A DNA stretch of 64,000 bases, from assembly GCF_000733935.1 (NCBI RefSeq), contig NZ_JPON01000001.1, forward strand, positions 496,001-560,000, given 5' to 3'. A program made the translations under genes and the position numbers. Source of the DNA: Methylomarinum vadi (GTDB lineage: Bacteria > Pseudomonadota > Gammaproteobacteria > Methylococcales > Methylomonadaceae). The notes beneath the pieces were generated by a model. That model was not told where the DNA came from, searched no databases, and was given only the letters and a program-made list of their open reading frames with translations. Position 1 is the stretch's first letter, and every line of letters starts with the position of its first letter. This document shows, in pieces, positions 41,283 through 49,644 of this stretch.

Positions 41283-42557
41283 CTAGGATGAGGTAAGTTC
41301 AGCGAAATCGATGACTCTTGCCTCGCGTAAACCCAATAATTCTTGCGCCAACTCGCGACCGAAACGGTGGCATTGTTCTAGTTCTTCCTCGGTCGGAATC
41401 AATTTCACGCGTAGACCCTGAATAGGAACCCGCAGCTTGAGCCCGCGCAAACGGTCTTCCACCAATCTGACCGCTTCGCCGCTCCAGCCATATGAGCCGA
41501 ATACGCCGCCCAGTTTGTTTTTCAGGTTGACTACGGTCAGTGACGACAACAAGTCCCAGACCGGTTTTACGGCATCGCCATTGATGGTTGGGGTGCCGAA
41601 TAACAAACCGTCGGCATCTTCGATCAAATCGACGAAAGGCGACACTTCGCCGCCTTCCAGGTCGTAAAGGGAAACCCGGACGCCAGCCACACTCATGACG
41701 CCGGCATAGATCGCTTCGGCCATGCGCCGGGTATTGCCGTACGAACTGATATAAAAAATCAACAGGGTTCTTGCCTTGGCCTGTTTGTCGGTGCTTAGCG
41801 AAGGTTGCGACATTTCCCGGTAACGCCGAACGTAACGCTTCGGCCGGTCGCGCAAAATGGGGCCATGGGTGGGGGCGATGAGATCGAGCTGCAAGGGCTC
41901 GATCAGTTCCAATGCACGAATCACATAGTCCTTGAACGGCCGCATGATATGGGCATAGTAATATTCGAAGGAAAACCTGAAATCGCCCGCCTCATCGTTG
42001 AATAACCGGGTATCGCAGAAATGACAGCCGAAGACATCGCCGGAAAACAAGGTTTTTTCTTCCGGCACATAGGTGCATTGGGTATCCGGCCAATGAAGAT
42101 AGGGGGTATGCAGAAATTCCAGACTACGGTCGCCTAACGATACTTTGTCTCCGGTCAGTACCGGAGTAAAATTCAGCTTATCGCGCTTCAACAGCGCCTT
42201 CAGCATGGTTTGGGCTTTCTGCGAAATGAACAATTGCGCCTGAGGCGCGCGCCGCATAAGTTCCGGCAAGGCTCCGGTATGGTCCGGTTCCAGATGATTG
42301 AGGACAATGACTTTAATCTCGGCATAGTCGGCAACCGTTTCCAAGCGGGCGAAGAAATCCCCGGCAAACCCTTCCTTGACCGTATCGATGATGGCCACGC
42401 CTTCGCTGCCGCGGACCAGATAGGCGTTGTAGCTGGTGCCGTTCGCGGTTTTCAAAATAATATCGAAGCTGCGTAAATCGGGGTCGAAGGCGCCAATCCA
42501 ATAGACCCGTTCGGATAGGGCGACGGCGGCCGGAGCATTGTTATCGGAATCAACCAT
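41283..42557 (-). CDS. Flavodiiron protein (A-type flavoprotein), nif-linked
   Basis: The 424-residue protein has a metallo-beta-lactamase-like diiron domain (1-255) with HLEPDHTGALPEL and later FSGDVFGCHF and APTHGPILRD. A flavodoxin domain (about 260-405) has the FMN loop YISSYGNTRRMAEAI and FGSYGWSGEAV. Such proteins reduce O2 or NO to water or N2O; inside a nif operon an oxygen-scavenging role near nitrogenase is likely, with the adjacent ferredoxins as possible electron donors (inference). Overlaps the upstream gene's stop by 8 bp. Confidence 0.92.
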   Translation of the reverse strand: MVDSDNNAPAAVALSERVYWIGAFDPDLRSFDIILKTANGTSYNAYLVRGSEGVAIIDTVKEGFAGDFFARLETVADYAEIKVIVLNHLEPDHTGALPELMRRAPQAQLFISQKAQTMLKALLKRDKLNFTPVLTGDKVSLGDRSLEFLHTPYLHWPDTQCTYVPEEKTLFSGDVFGCHFCDTRLFNDEAGDFRFSFEYYYAHIMRPFKDYVIRALELIEPLQLDLIAPTHGPILRDRPKRYVRRYREMSQPSLSTDKQAKARTLLIFYISSYGNTRRMAEAIYAGVMSVAGVRVSLYDLEGGEVSPFVDLIEDADGLLFGTPTINGDAVKPVWDLLSSLTVVNLKNKLGGVFGSYGWSGEAVRLVEDRLRGLKLRVPIQGLRVKLIPTEEELEQCHRFGRELAQELLGLREARVIDFAELTSS

Positions 42558-42969
42558 GACAGCTTTCCGCTTTTCGGGTTTTGGGACAAATCTTCAAATC
42601 CTTTTCCGGTTCGTCTAATCCGATCCAGGCGCAGATTTTTTCCTCATCGAAACCGGCCATTTTTGTTTGACCGACTTGCATCAAGGGTCGCCGGATCAGC
42701 AGGGGATCGGTCAGCATCAAGCCGATGGCCTGATCGTCTTCCAACGTGTCGGGGTTGACAAGTCCTTGTTTGATCGAAGGCGCGCCGCGGTTGAACCAGG
42801 CGGAAACCGGAGATCCGGCGAAAAACTCGCGTAATCGCTCTGGTTCGACAGACCAATCTTCGGCGAGCAGATTTTTCGCGACCACCGTATGACCGGATTG
42901 CCGCAACAATTGTTTTTGGCGCCGATTATTGATACAGCCCGGTTTTTCATAGAAGATGATTTGCGCCAT
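42550..42969 (-). CDS. nifO: Nitrogenase-associated ArsC/Spx-family protein (NifO-like)
   Basis: From the ATG at 42969 (MAQIIFYEKPGCINNRRQKQ) the protein has 139 residues with the ArsC/Spx fold: the usual C-x2-C is reduced to a single Cys (PGCINN), LIRRPLMQVG is conserved. This matches the nitrogenase-associated family (TIGR01616) which in Azotobacter is NifO. The longer frame upstream overlaps the ferredoxin gene and is not needed. Likely helps molybdenum handling in nitrogen fixation; the exact reaction is not settled. Confidence 0.85.
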   Translation of the reverse strand: MAQIIFYEKPGCINNRRQKQLLRQSGHTVVAKNLLAEDWSVEPERLREFFAGSPVSAWFNRGAPSIKQGLVNPDTLEDDQAIGLMLTDPLLIRRPLMQVGQTKMAGFDEEKICAWIGLDEPEKDLKICPKTRKAESCHG

Positions 42970-42983
42970 GCTTGTCAACCCGC

Positions 42984-43262
42984 TTAATGAGCCTGCAGTT
43001 CGGCCATCGCCTCGGCCATTTTTTCCGGTGGAATTCCGGTCAGGGAGCCTGGCGGGTTGATCGGCACGCCGAAGGCGTCGAGAATGGCGCCTTCGATCGG
43101 ACAAATGCTCGCGCATTGCGGATCGGCATGATCCCCCTCGCATTCGCTGCATTTTTTACTGTCGATCAGAAAATGCGGTTTCGCTTCGTAAATCGCGTTG
43201 CTGGGGCACAGCGGTTCGCAAGCATAGCAATTGACGCAAGACTCGATAATCTTTAAAGCCAT
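42984..43262 (-). CDS. fdxN: 2[4Fe-4S] ferredoxin, FdxN-like
   Basis: The 92-residue protein has two cluster motifs: CVNCYACEPLCPSNA (C-x2-C-x2-C-x3-C) and a wider C-x2-C-x8-C-x3-C (CSECEGDHADPQCASICP). The insertion in the second motif is typical of FdxN/FdxB-type ferredoxins next to nifB. In Azotobacter the FdxN at this position supplies electrons for NifB-cofactor synthesis. It is 11 bp downstream of nifB. Confidence 0.85.
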   Translation of the reverse strand: MALKIIESCVNCYACEPLCPSNAIYEAKPHFLIDSKKCSECEGDHADPQCASICPIEGAILDAFGVPINPPGSLTGIPPEKMAEAMAELQAH

Positions 43263-43272
43263 CTCGACCTCC

Positions 43273-44763
43273 CTAGGCGTTGACCCGTTGCTGTTCGTCG
43301 GTTTCTTCTAGCTTGCCGGATTCGGCTAGTTCTCTATAAACCGCCATGACCGCTTCCTTGATGCTTTCCATGGCATGTTCGCCGTTCGGTTGAATGCCGG
43401 CCGCTTCCAACTGTTCCCAAGGTTCGTAGCCGATTTTCGAACAAAGCACGACTTCGCAGCCTTCCAGGGTGCGGATATTGCGTTGCAGGGCTGTTTCCGC
43501 CTCGCCGCAAGTGCTATCGCCGCTGCAGTACAAATCGGTTTTACGGTGACTGATGAAGCGCACGCCGTCGGGAGATGCCTCGTAGATCAGAAATTCCTTG
43601 GCATGGCCGAAGTGGACGTTCATGACGCCTTGTCCGCCGGTCGCGACTGCCATCAGTACCGGGCGAGTGGAAAGCTTGGGCAGCGTTTGCCGTTCTTGAG
43701 CGATTTGGGTTTTAGCGACGCGTTTCTCATCCATTTCCAAGGCGATCGCATCATGGATGACCTTACGTTTTTCCATCGCCGCTTGATAATCGATTTCCAT
43801 TTCCTCGATTTTGTCCATCGTGAACTCATCGCCGCGGTCTTCGCCCAATAACCCGACCGCATCGGCGCGGCACTGACGGCAATGCCGCATCATGTTCATA
43901 TCGCCGGCGCATTGATCCTGCAATTCCTGTAATTCCGCCGCCGTCGGCCCCCGTTGCCCCATGACGCCATAGAAAGTACCGTGTTCGGCCTCGGCGATCA
44001 GCGGCATGACATTGTGCAAAAACGCACCTTTTTCCTTGACAATCCTGCTGACTTCGGATAGATGTTTGTCATTGATGCCGGGAATCATAACCGAATTGAC
44101 TTTGACCAAGATCCCTTTGGCTACCAGCATTTCCAGACCTTTTTGCTGTTGTTCGATCAGGATTTTCGCGCCTTTCTTTCCCTTGATGCGGCGATTGTTC
44201 CAGAACACCCAGGGATAGATCTTGGCGCCGATCTCCGGATCGACACAATTGATCGTAATGGTGACATGGTCGATATTGTGCTGGGACAGCTCCTCGACCG
44301 ACTGCGGCAAAGCTAGTCCGTTAGTCGAGACGCAGAGTTTGATGTCGGGGGCTTGCTCGCTCAGTGCCCTGAAAGTGGCGAAGGTGCGTTCCGGATTGGC
44401 TAACGGGTCGCCGGGCCCGGCGATACCCAATACGGTCATTTGCGGAATGTTGGCGGCGACCGCCATGGTCTTCTTGACCGCTTGTTCGGGAGTCAGCAGT
44501 TCGGAAACGACACCGGGCCTTGATTCGTTGGCGCAATCGTATTTGCGGTTGCAATAATGGCACTGAATATTGCAAGCCGGTGCGACCGCCACATCCATGC
44601 GGGCGAAATAATGATGGGCATCTTCCGAATAGCAGGGGTGGTTTTGCACTTTTTCCCGAATATCGTCGGTTAAATGGCTCAGTTGATCGTCGGTCGAGCC
44701 GCAAGAGCCGGCCGAGCAACCGCCTTTAGTTGTCGGTTGGTCATTGAGTATTGGCAGTTCCAT
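43273..44763 (-). CDS. nifB: NifB, radical-SAM FeMo-cofactor maturase
   Basis: The 496-residue protein has the radical-SAM motif C-x3-C-x2-C (ACNIQCHYCNRKYDC, about 65-72) and further conserved Cys before it (HPCYSED) and in RHCRQCRADAVG, which bind the K1/K2 clusters. A C-terminal NifX-like domain follows (about 375-475; VMNVHFGHAKEFLIYE). It makes NifB-co, the 8Fe-9S-C core of all nitrogenase cofactors. First gene of the operon running to nifQ; the start ATG has the ribosome-binding site acgaggt and lies 25 bp after the predicted sigma-54 transcription start. Confidence 0.97.
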   Translation of the reverse strand: MELPILNDQPTTKGGCSAGSCGSTDDQLSHLTDDIREKVQNHPCYSEDAHHYFARMDVAVAPACNIQCHYCNRKYDCANESRPGVVSELLTPEQAVKKTMAVAANIPQMTVLGIAGPGDPLANPERTFATFRALSEQAPDIKLCVSTNGLALPQSVEELSQHNIDHVTITINCVDPEIGAKIYPWVFWNNRRIKGKKGAKILIEQQQKGLEMLVAKGILVKVNSVMIPGINDKHLSEVSRIVKEKGAFLHNVMPLIAEAEHGTFYGVMGQRGPTAAELQELQDQCAGDMNMMRHCRQCRADAVGLLGEDRGDEFTMDKIEEMEIDYQAAMEKRKVIHDAIALEMDEKRVAKTQIAQERQTLPKLSTRPVLMAVATGGQGVMNVHFGHAKEFLIYEASPDGVRFISHRKTDLYCSGDSTCGEAETALQRNIRTLEGCEVVLCSKIGYEPWEQLEAAGIQPNGEHAMESIKEAVMAVYRELAESGKLEETDEQQRVNA

Positions 44764-44798
44764 GAGTCATACCTCGTAAATGTGTTTGCCGAGGTATT

Positions 44799-44816
44799 AA
44801 GCATGCCTTGTGCCAA
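44799..44816 (-). promoter_or_regulatory. Sigma-54 (-24/-12) promoter of nifB operon
   Basis: On the minus strand the sequence reads TTGGCACAAGGCATGCTT: the TGGCAC box, then GG-N10-GC spacing exactly as needed, with GC at -12. It ends 36 bp upstream of the nifB start codon. Confidence 0.8.
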
Positions 44817-44879
44817 TCTTTGTGTTTTTTATAAGTTATTGAAATAATGGATAATTAAATTTTTTACAGAGAAAGGGAA

Positions 44880-44895
44880 TGTTAGAAAAGTAACA
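44880..44895. promoter_or_regulatory. NifA upstream activator site 1 (TGT-N10-ACA)
   Basis: The site is TGT-tagaaaagta-ACA. It lies 64 bp upstream of the nifB -24 box and about 140 bp upstream of the opposite sigma-54 site at 45037. Confidence 0.65.
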
Positions 44896-44912
44896 ATCTG
44901 CTTGTCGGCTTT

Positions 44913-44928
44913 TGTGAGGATAAATACA
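44913..44928. promoter_or_regulatory. NifA upstream activator site 2 (TGT-N10-ACA)
   Basis: The site is TGT-gaggataaat-ACA, 33 bp (three helical turns) from site 1. It could serve nifB on one side and the divergent transcript at 45037 on the other. Confidence 0.65.
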
Positions 44929-45036
44929 AAAATAGAGATTACGACTCTGAATGATCACCTTAAAAAGTTCAATTTTTTTACGTTACATGGGAACTAATAG
45001 GATATTATAGAGACTAATGTTATTTACTAGATAATT

Positions 45037-45052
45037 TGGCCTGAACATTGCA
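45037..45052 (+). promoter_or_regulatory. Sigma-54 promoter reading away from nifB
   Basis: On the plus strand, TGGCCTGAACATTGCA has both invariant dinucleotides at the correct GG-N10-GC spacing and the TTGCA -12 box. The two NifA sites are 109-157 bp upstream, the usual distance. No annotated protein lies directly downstream; the predicted transcript (from about 45064) would carry the hairpins at 45098-45211 and the 34-codon ORF at 45328. Confidence 0.65.
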
Positions 45053-45097
45053 TTAAAGAATTGACAACATCGAATAATCCTTGCTATTCATCGTTTT

Positions 45098-45211
45098 CAG
45101 GACAGGCCTGACGAGGGGGCTCGGATTAAATTCGCCGGGAATCCGGCAAGCCTACAGGAATAATAAATGACGCCCAATGAAGGCGTTAACAGCTATGAAG
45201 CGGAGTAGCTG
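45098..45211 (+). ncRNA. Candidate structured leader RNA between nifB and nifA
   Basis: Four helices follow one another: CAGG-acagg-CCTG (45098-45110); GGCT ... AGCC (45118-45121/45149-45152) enclosing GCCGG-gaat-CCGGC (45134-45147); TGACGCC-caatgaa-GGCGTTA (45168-45188); and CAGCTA-tgaagcggag-TAGCTG (45190-45211). The region is GC-richer than its AT-rich flanks and lies downstream of a sigma-54 site. I could not match it to a riboswitch class I know. It may be a leader of the small ORF at 45328 or an independent nif-coexpressed RNA. Confidence 0.45.
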
Positions 45212-45327
45212 AGTCGCGGAAAAACTTTCAACCATGTTGTATTGGTTTTTACCTGGAGGGATAGAGAGGCTGTTTCTTACCGTCATGGTGAGGAACGGTA
45301 TTGATCTGACATTAAAATATGGAGTGA

Positions 45328-45432
45328 ATGATGCACAAACAAGATTTTCGTAAAGACTTAAAAGATTGGTTGAAAATATTATTCTTACAATTTCTTCTGG
45401 TATTTGTGTTGGTCGCGGTAAAGTTCATCTAG
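45328..45432 (+). CDS. 34-residue basic membrane peptide between nifB and nifA
   Basis: ATG at 45328 (or 45331) follows a ribosome-binding site ggag at close spacing (atatggagtgaatgatg). The peptide starts MMHKQDFRKDLKDWLKIL, then a hydrophobic stretch of about 17 residues (LFLQFLLVFVLVAVKFI) to the stop. A charged amphipathic start plus one membrane helix suggests a small inner-membrane protein. It would be expressed from the sigma-54 site at 45037, thus probably under NifA. Not a family I know; it might also be a chance ORF. Confidence 0.5.
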   Translation: MMHKQDFRKDLKDWLKILFLQFLLVFVLVAVKFI

Positions 45433-45480
45433 CAGGCTGAAGGCGATGGCGGAAGATTCGATGAACTAGCTTGCATTAGG

Positions 45481-47007
45481 CTAAATTTGTTTGAGATTTA
45501 TATTCAGGGTTTGGATGCGGTAAGCGATTTGCCTGGGCGTCATATTCAGCAGACGGGCGGCTTTGGCCTGGACCCAGCCGCTTTGTTCCAAGGCGGCGAT
45601 GACTTTTTCACGCTCATCCAGGTTTTCGTCGTGAAGATCGATTTTGATCGATGGCTGAGGGGCGGGCAAAATACCAATTTCTTCCTCCAAGCCTGTATTG
45701 ATGATGACGTCGCGATCGATAATTCCATCGTTACTCATGATGGCGGCGCGCTCCAATCGGTTTTCCAGTTCCCGAACATTGCCGGGCCAACTGTATTTCA
45801 TGAGAATGCGCAGGGCGCTTTCCTTGATTTCCAGCAGTCGGCCGCCTTGCTGCCGGGACAGTCGCTTTAGTAAGAAATTCGCCAGTTCGGGAATATCGCC
45901 AAGACGTTCGCGTAACGGCGGCATGAAAATCGGCATCACGTTCAGGCGGTAATAAAGATCCTCGCGGAAGCGGCCTTCGGCGACATCTTCTTCCAGATTG
46001 CGGTTGGTGGCGGCGATGACGCGAACATTGACGCTCAAGGTCTTGCTGCCCCCGACCCGCTCGAATTCGCCTTCCTGCAATACCCTCAGCAATTTGGACT
46101 GAAACGAGGCGGAGATTTCGCCGATTTCGTCTAGAAAAATGGTGCCGTTATCGGCCAGTTCAAAGCGGCCTTTGCGTTGGCCGATGGCGCCGCTGAAAGC
46201 GCCTTTTTCATGACCGAACAATTCCGATTCCAACAGGTTGTCGGGCAGGGCGGCGCAGTTGAGCTTCAGAAACGGGCCGTTGCTGCAGCTGGAATTGTAA
46301 TGAATGGCGTTGGCGACGACCTCTTTACCGGTTCCTGATTCACCGCGTATCAACACGGTGGTGTTCCATTTCGCGACCTGACGGATAATGTCGAACACTT
46401 TCAACATGGGCTCCGAGTGACCGATGATATTTTCGAAGCGGTAGTTTTTGACTAGCGCTTGTTTCAAACTGTCGCGTTCATGCAGCAGTTCCTGTTGTTT
46501 TTTCTCCATCGCGCGCAGGTTCTTGACGCTTTGCGCGATTAGATTGGCGACCATTTCCAGAAAGCGGGCTTTTTCACCGAGAAATTCCCTATTGTGCGGT
46601 TGCGTGGTCAATACTCCGACAATTTCACTGCTACCCATCAAAATCGGGGCGCCGATAAAGGGCAGCTTCGGATCGTACAGGCCGAGCCGGCTAATGAAAC
46701 GGGGCTCGTCGGCCAAGCGTTCGACGACGATAGTGCTGCCCGCGTCCAAGATGGTTCCGACCAAGCCTTCTCCGGGGTTGTAACGAACCGATTTATCGAT
46801 CTCATCACCATACACCTCGCATACACTTAAACTGTCGTCTTCGTGGCTACGCAAGGCAATCATTCCGGAATACATGCGTAAACGACGGTGCAAGATTTCC
46901 AGTATGTTGTTGAGTTTATTATGTAAGTCGGTATTCGTATTAAGCGACTTGCTGACTTGATATAAAGTCTCCAGTTCCGACTCGACTAATTCATTGCAAT
47001 GGATCAT
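45481..47007 (-). CDS. nifA: NifA, sigma-54-dependent activator of nif genes
   Basis: The 508-residue protein has a GAF domain (about 20-165), an AAA+ domain (about 190-430) with Walker [11 protein letters not shown], the sigma-54 contact loop GAFSGA (usually GAFTGA), Walker [12 protein letters not shown] and R-finger region, and a C-terminal Fis-type helix-turn-helix ([20 protein letters not shown]). It lacks the Cys-rich interdomain linker of alpha-proteobacterial NifA, in keeping with control by NifL. The start overlaps the nifL stop by 4 bp. It should bind the TGT-N10-ACA sites upstream of nifB and rnfA. Confidence 0.96.
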   Translation of the reverse strand: MIHCNELVESELETLYQVSKSLNTNTDLHNKLNNILEILHRRLRMYSGMIALRSHEDDSLSVCEVYGDEIDKSVRYNPGEGLVGTILDAGSTIVVERLADEPRFISRLGLYDPKLPFIGAPILMGSSEIVGVLTTQPHNREFLGEKARFLEMVANLIAQSVKNLRAMEKKQQELLHERDSLKQALVKNYRFENIIGHSEPMLKVFDIIRQVAKWNTTVLIRGESGTGKEVVANAIHYNSSCSNGPFLKLNCAALPDNLLESELFGHEKGAFSGAIGQRKGRFELADNGTIFLDEIGEISASFQSKLLRVLQEGEFERVGGSKTLSVNVRVIAATNRNLEEDVAEGRFREDLYYRLNVMPIFMPPLRERLGDIPELANFLLKRLSRQQGGRLLEIKESALRILMKYSWPGNVRELENRLERAAIMSNDGIIDRDVIINTGLEEEIGILPAPQPSIKIDLHDENLDEREKVIAALEQSGWVQAKAARLLNMTPRQIAYRIQTLNINLKQI

Positions 47008-48647
47008 TCATCAAACCTATCGTAGTCATTTTCGTTAATCATCGGGAAACCGACGATGAAGCGGCATCCATCCTGATATTCGGAATCTATTTCGATCGTA
47101 CCGTTGAATTGATGCGCGATTTCCTTCGCCATGACCAAACCCATACCGGCCTGGACGCCTCCCATTTTTTGCGTGGTAAAGAAGGGTTGAAAGACTTTAC
47201 TATGCTGCTGTTTCGGGATGCCTGGACCGGTATCGCTGATACTTACGATGACCCGGTCATTGTGCAATTTCGTCGCAATCATAATATTTCGATCCGGTTG
47301 ATGGCCTTGATTGAGCGCGGTGATGGCATTGTCGATCAATTGCTTGAACATCATTCGCAGTTTATTTTCCGCGCCCAGTATATTGGGCAAAGTCGGGCTG
47401 GGCGCCCAATCCACGACAATGCCGTTGCTAAGAAACTTTTTGTTACTCAGTTTCATGACTTCCTGCAGAATGTGGTTCAGATTGATCGAGGTAATCGCTG
47501 TCGGGGCGATTTCGGGGATGCAGTGATTCAAGGTCGATACCGTTTGCTGACAACTGTCTTCCAGTTGCTTCAGCAAATCGAGTAGCGCGCCTTGCTGCTT
47601 TTTTTGTTGCATCAAATGAATGGCGGCCTGAATTTGATTCAATGGCTGGCTCACTTGATGAATGGTGCCCAACAAGGTTTCGCGAATGCTGCGGATTTGT
47701 TCCTCTTCGGCCAGCATGGCCTTGAGCGATTGCAGATAAATTTCCTCCTGATGCTGACGTTGTTTGGTAATGTTGGAAATACTCAACAAGACATAATTTT
47801 CACTCGACTCTTCAAAAAAACCGGTAGCTTCGGCATTTTTTTCCTGAAAGATTTTCGCTGAACAGGCAAACCATAACGGATGATGTTTCGCGGCACTGTC
47901 GATGCGCACTTCATAGTTATTGAAACCAGCCGGATTTTGCGCCAGGTAGGTACGAATATCGCCTAATTCGCTGGACAATATTTCCAGAAACAAACGGATC
48001 GGTTCCGCATGATCCAGATCGCTGAACAGGGTTTTATATTGCAGATTATCCAGCACCACTTGGTCGTTTTGATCCAGCACCACCATCGCAACCGACGAAG
48101 CATTGATGACCGACTCGATCAGTAACTTTTGGTTTTGCAGTTTTTTTTCCACCCGAAACTTGTCGCTGATATCGCGGTGCATGCCCAGGTAATGGGTGAT
48201 GTTTTTCAACGAGTCCTGCATTGGCGCCACGGTCAGGTCGGCCAGGTATGGGTCGCCATTTTTATGCCGGTTGATCAGTCGGCCGTACCAAGTCTTATTT
48301 CTACTGATATTGTGCCAGAGATCGTAATAGACATGTCGCGGAGTGGCCTTATAGGACAGCATCGATTCGTTTTTGCCGATGATCTCGGCAATACTGTAAC
48401 CGGTGACGTCGCTGAATGCCTGGTTGGCGTACAGAATATTGGCTTTTTTATCGGTAATGGAAATCGCCACCGGCGCCTGTTCGACCGCTTCGACGAACAA
48501 CCAGGCCGGCAGTAATTCCCTGCGTTTGCCGTTCAAAATATCGATAAATTTTCCTTGTTCCCGATCGAGCAAGGCAGGGTTTAATTGATTGATGACCTTT
48601 TCGATGTCCGTATGCATTTGTAGATATTTTAGTGTTGTTTTTTCCAT
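47004..48647 (-). CDS. nifL: NifL, redox- and nitrogen-sensing anti-activator of NifA
   Basis: The 547-residue protein has a first PAS domain (about 50-150, VEAVEQAPVAISITDKKANI with the FAD-binding pattern), a second PAS-like region (about 185-300), then a histidine-kinase-like part with TIHQVSQPLNQIQAAIHLMQ and an ATPase domain (ISDTGPGIPKQQHSKVFQPF, GMGLVMAKEIAHQF). This is the NifL plan of Azotobacter and methanotrophs, where FAD oxidation or nitrogen excess makes NifL bind and silence NifA. Operon with nifA, overlapping by 4 bp. Confidence 0.95.
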   Translation of the reverse strand: MEKTTLKYLQMHTDIEKVINQLNPALLDREQGKFIDILNGKRRELLPAWLFVEAVEQAPVAISITDKKANILYANQAFSDVTGYSIAEIIGKNESMLSYKATPRHVYYDLWHNISRNKTWYGRLINRHKNGDPYLADLTVAPMQDSLKNITHYLGMHRDISDKFRVEKKLQNQKLLIESVINASSVAMVVLDQNDQVVLDNLQYKTLFSDLDHAEPIRLFLEILSSELGDIRTYLAQNPAGFNNYEVRIDSAAKHHPLWFACSAKIFQEKNAEATGFFEESSENYVLLSISNITKQRQHQEEIYLQSLKAMLAEEEQIRSIRETLLGTIHQVSQPLNQIQAAIHLMQQKKQQGALLDLLKQLEDSCQQTVSTLNHCIPEIAPTAITSINLNHILQEVMKLSNKKFLSNGIVVDWAPSPTLPNILGAENKLRMMFKQLIDNAITALNQGHQPDRNIMIATKLHNDRVIVSISDTGPGIPKQQHSKVFQPFFTTQKMGGVQAGMGLVMAKEIAHQFNGTIEIDSEYQDGCRFIVGFPMINENDYDRFDE

Positions 48648-48884
48648 TAGCCTTTAAACCTCTTATGCCCTGAGACGGCATAAATATGCCTGATGGATTG
48701 CCCGTATAGCGGGCTTGTGTATAGGAATGCGAATCGCCTAGTCATGTAATGGAATAACGGTAGAAATTATGTGTAAAAAGATTAGCAAATATAAGGCCAA
48801 GGTTTTTTGGCTGAGGAATTTCTTATGCTCAAAGAAAAAATGCCCTGGCAGGCAAGGCGGCAAGCAGGGTGAGGGAAACGCAAT
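48648..48884. other. nifL upstream region with two small hairpins
   Basis: The first part of the 413-bp gap between nifL and rnfA. It holds TATGCC-ctgagac-GGCATA (about 48664-48682) and GCCCG-tatag-CGGGC (about 48699-48713), which would lie in the nifL leader. I see no sigma-54 site directed at nifL, so a sigma-70 type promoter is assumed. Confidence 0.35.
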
Positions 48885-48900
48885 TGTCGCATTTACGACA
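48885..48900. promoter_or_regulatory. NifA upstream activator site for rnf (distal)
   Basis: The site is TGT-cgcatttacg-ACA, 107 bp upstream of the sigma-54 site at 49007. Confidence 0.65.
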
Positions 48901-48925
48901 AACGATTCGTCTTGATGGAGAGTGA

Positions 48926-48941
48926 TGTGTTTTTTGCGACA
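48926..48941. promoter_or_regulatory. NifA upstream activator site for rnf (proximal)
   Basis: The site is TGT-gttttttgcg-ACA, 41 bp from the distal site and 66 bp upstream of the sigma-54 site. Confidence 0.6.
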
Positions 48942-49006
48942 GCAATTCGCACACAAATGGTACGGGAATGCACTGAAATAGTGGAAGATGCGCAGTAATC
49001 GTTATT

Positions 49007-49022
49007 TGGCATGGTTGATGCT
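49007..49022 (+). promoter_or_regulatory. Sigma-54 promoter of rnf operon
   Basis: TGGCATGGTTGATGCT has GG-N10-GC spacing and a good -24 box. It lies 39 bp upstream of the rnfA GTG start, with two NifA sites upstream, so the rnf operon is probably nif-coregulated. Confidence 0.75.
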
Positions 49023-49060
49023 GACAGTTATGCAGAGTCCACAACGCTAGGTTGTATACC

Positions 49061-49638
49061 GTGACCGACTATTTACTACTTATTTTAGGAACCGCGCTGG
49101 TCAATAACGTGGTGCTGGTGAAATTTCTCGGCTTATGTCCGTTCATGGGGGTTTCCAACAAGCTGGATACCGCCTTGGGGATGGGGCTGGCCACGACTTT
49201 TGTGCTGACGCTGGCCGCCGCAGCTAGTTGGTTGCTGGAGCATTGGATTTTGCTGCCCCTGCAGATCGGTTTTCTCCGCATCCTGGGTTTCATTTTGGTG
49301 ATTGCCGCAGTGGTGCAATTTACCGAAATGGTGATTCATAAGACCAGTCCGGTGCTGTATCAGGTCTTGGGTATTTTCTTACCCCTGATCACGACCAACC
49401 CGCGGTATTAGGGGTTGCCTTATTGAATATCCAAGAACAATACAGTTTTGCCGAAAGTTTGTTTTTCGGTTTCGGGGCGGCTCTGGGGTTTACTCTGGTC
49501 ATGGTGATGTTCGCCGGCCTGCGCGAGCGCCTGGCCTTGATGACCGTGCCTGAAACATTTGCCGGCACACCGATTGCCTTTATCACCGCCGGTATTCTGT
49601 CCCTGGCTTTCATGGGGTTTGCCGGTCTTTACAAATAG
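49061..49638 (+). pseudogene. rnfA: RnfA, membrane subunit of the Rnf complex, with one-base deletion
   Basis: The GTG at 49061 gives the canonical RnfA opening [20 protein letters not shown]. The frame is normal to [10 protein letters not shown], where the family continues [10 protein letters not shown]. Here one base is missing (accaacccgcggtatta): the zero frame stops at 49411, while the shifted frame reads [20 protein letters not shown] and goes on correctly to FMGFAGLYK-stop at 49638. The total would be the usual 193 residues with six membrane helices. Either the gene is broken exactly at the conserved Asn-Cys or a base was lost in sequencing. Confidence 0.85.
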
Positions 49639-49644
49639 AGAGCG

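Noticed and set aside
45098-45211. Known riboswitch (c-di-GMP, molybdenum cofactor, TPP, cobalamin)
   Set aside because: The conserved cores of these classes as I know them are not present, so it is reported only as an unclassified structured RNA.
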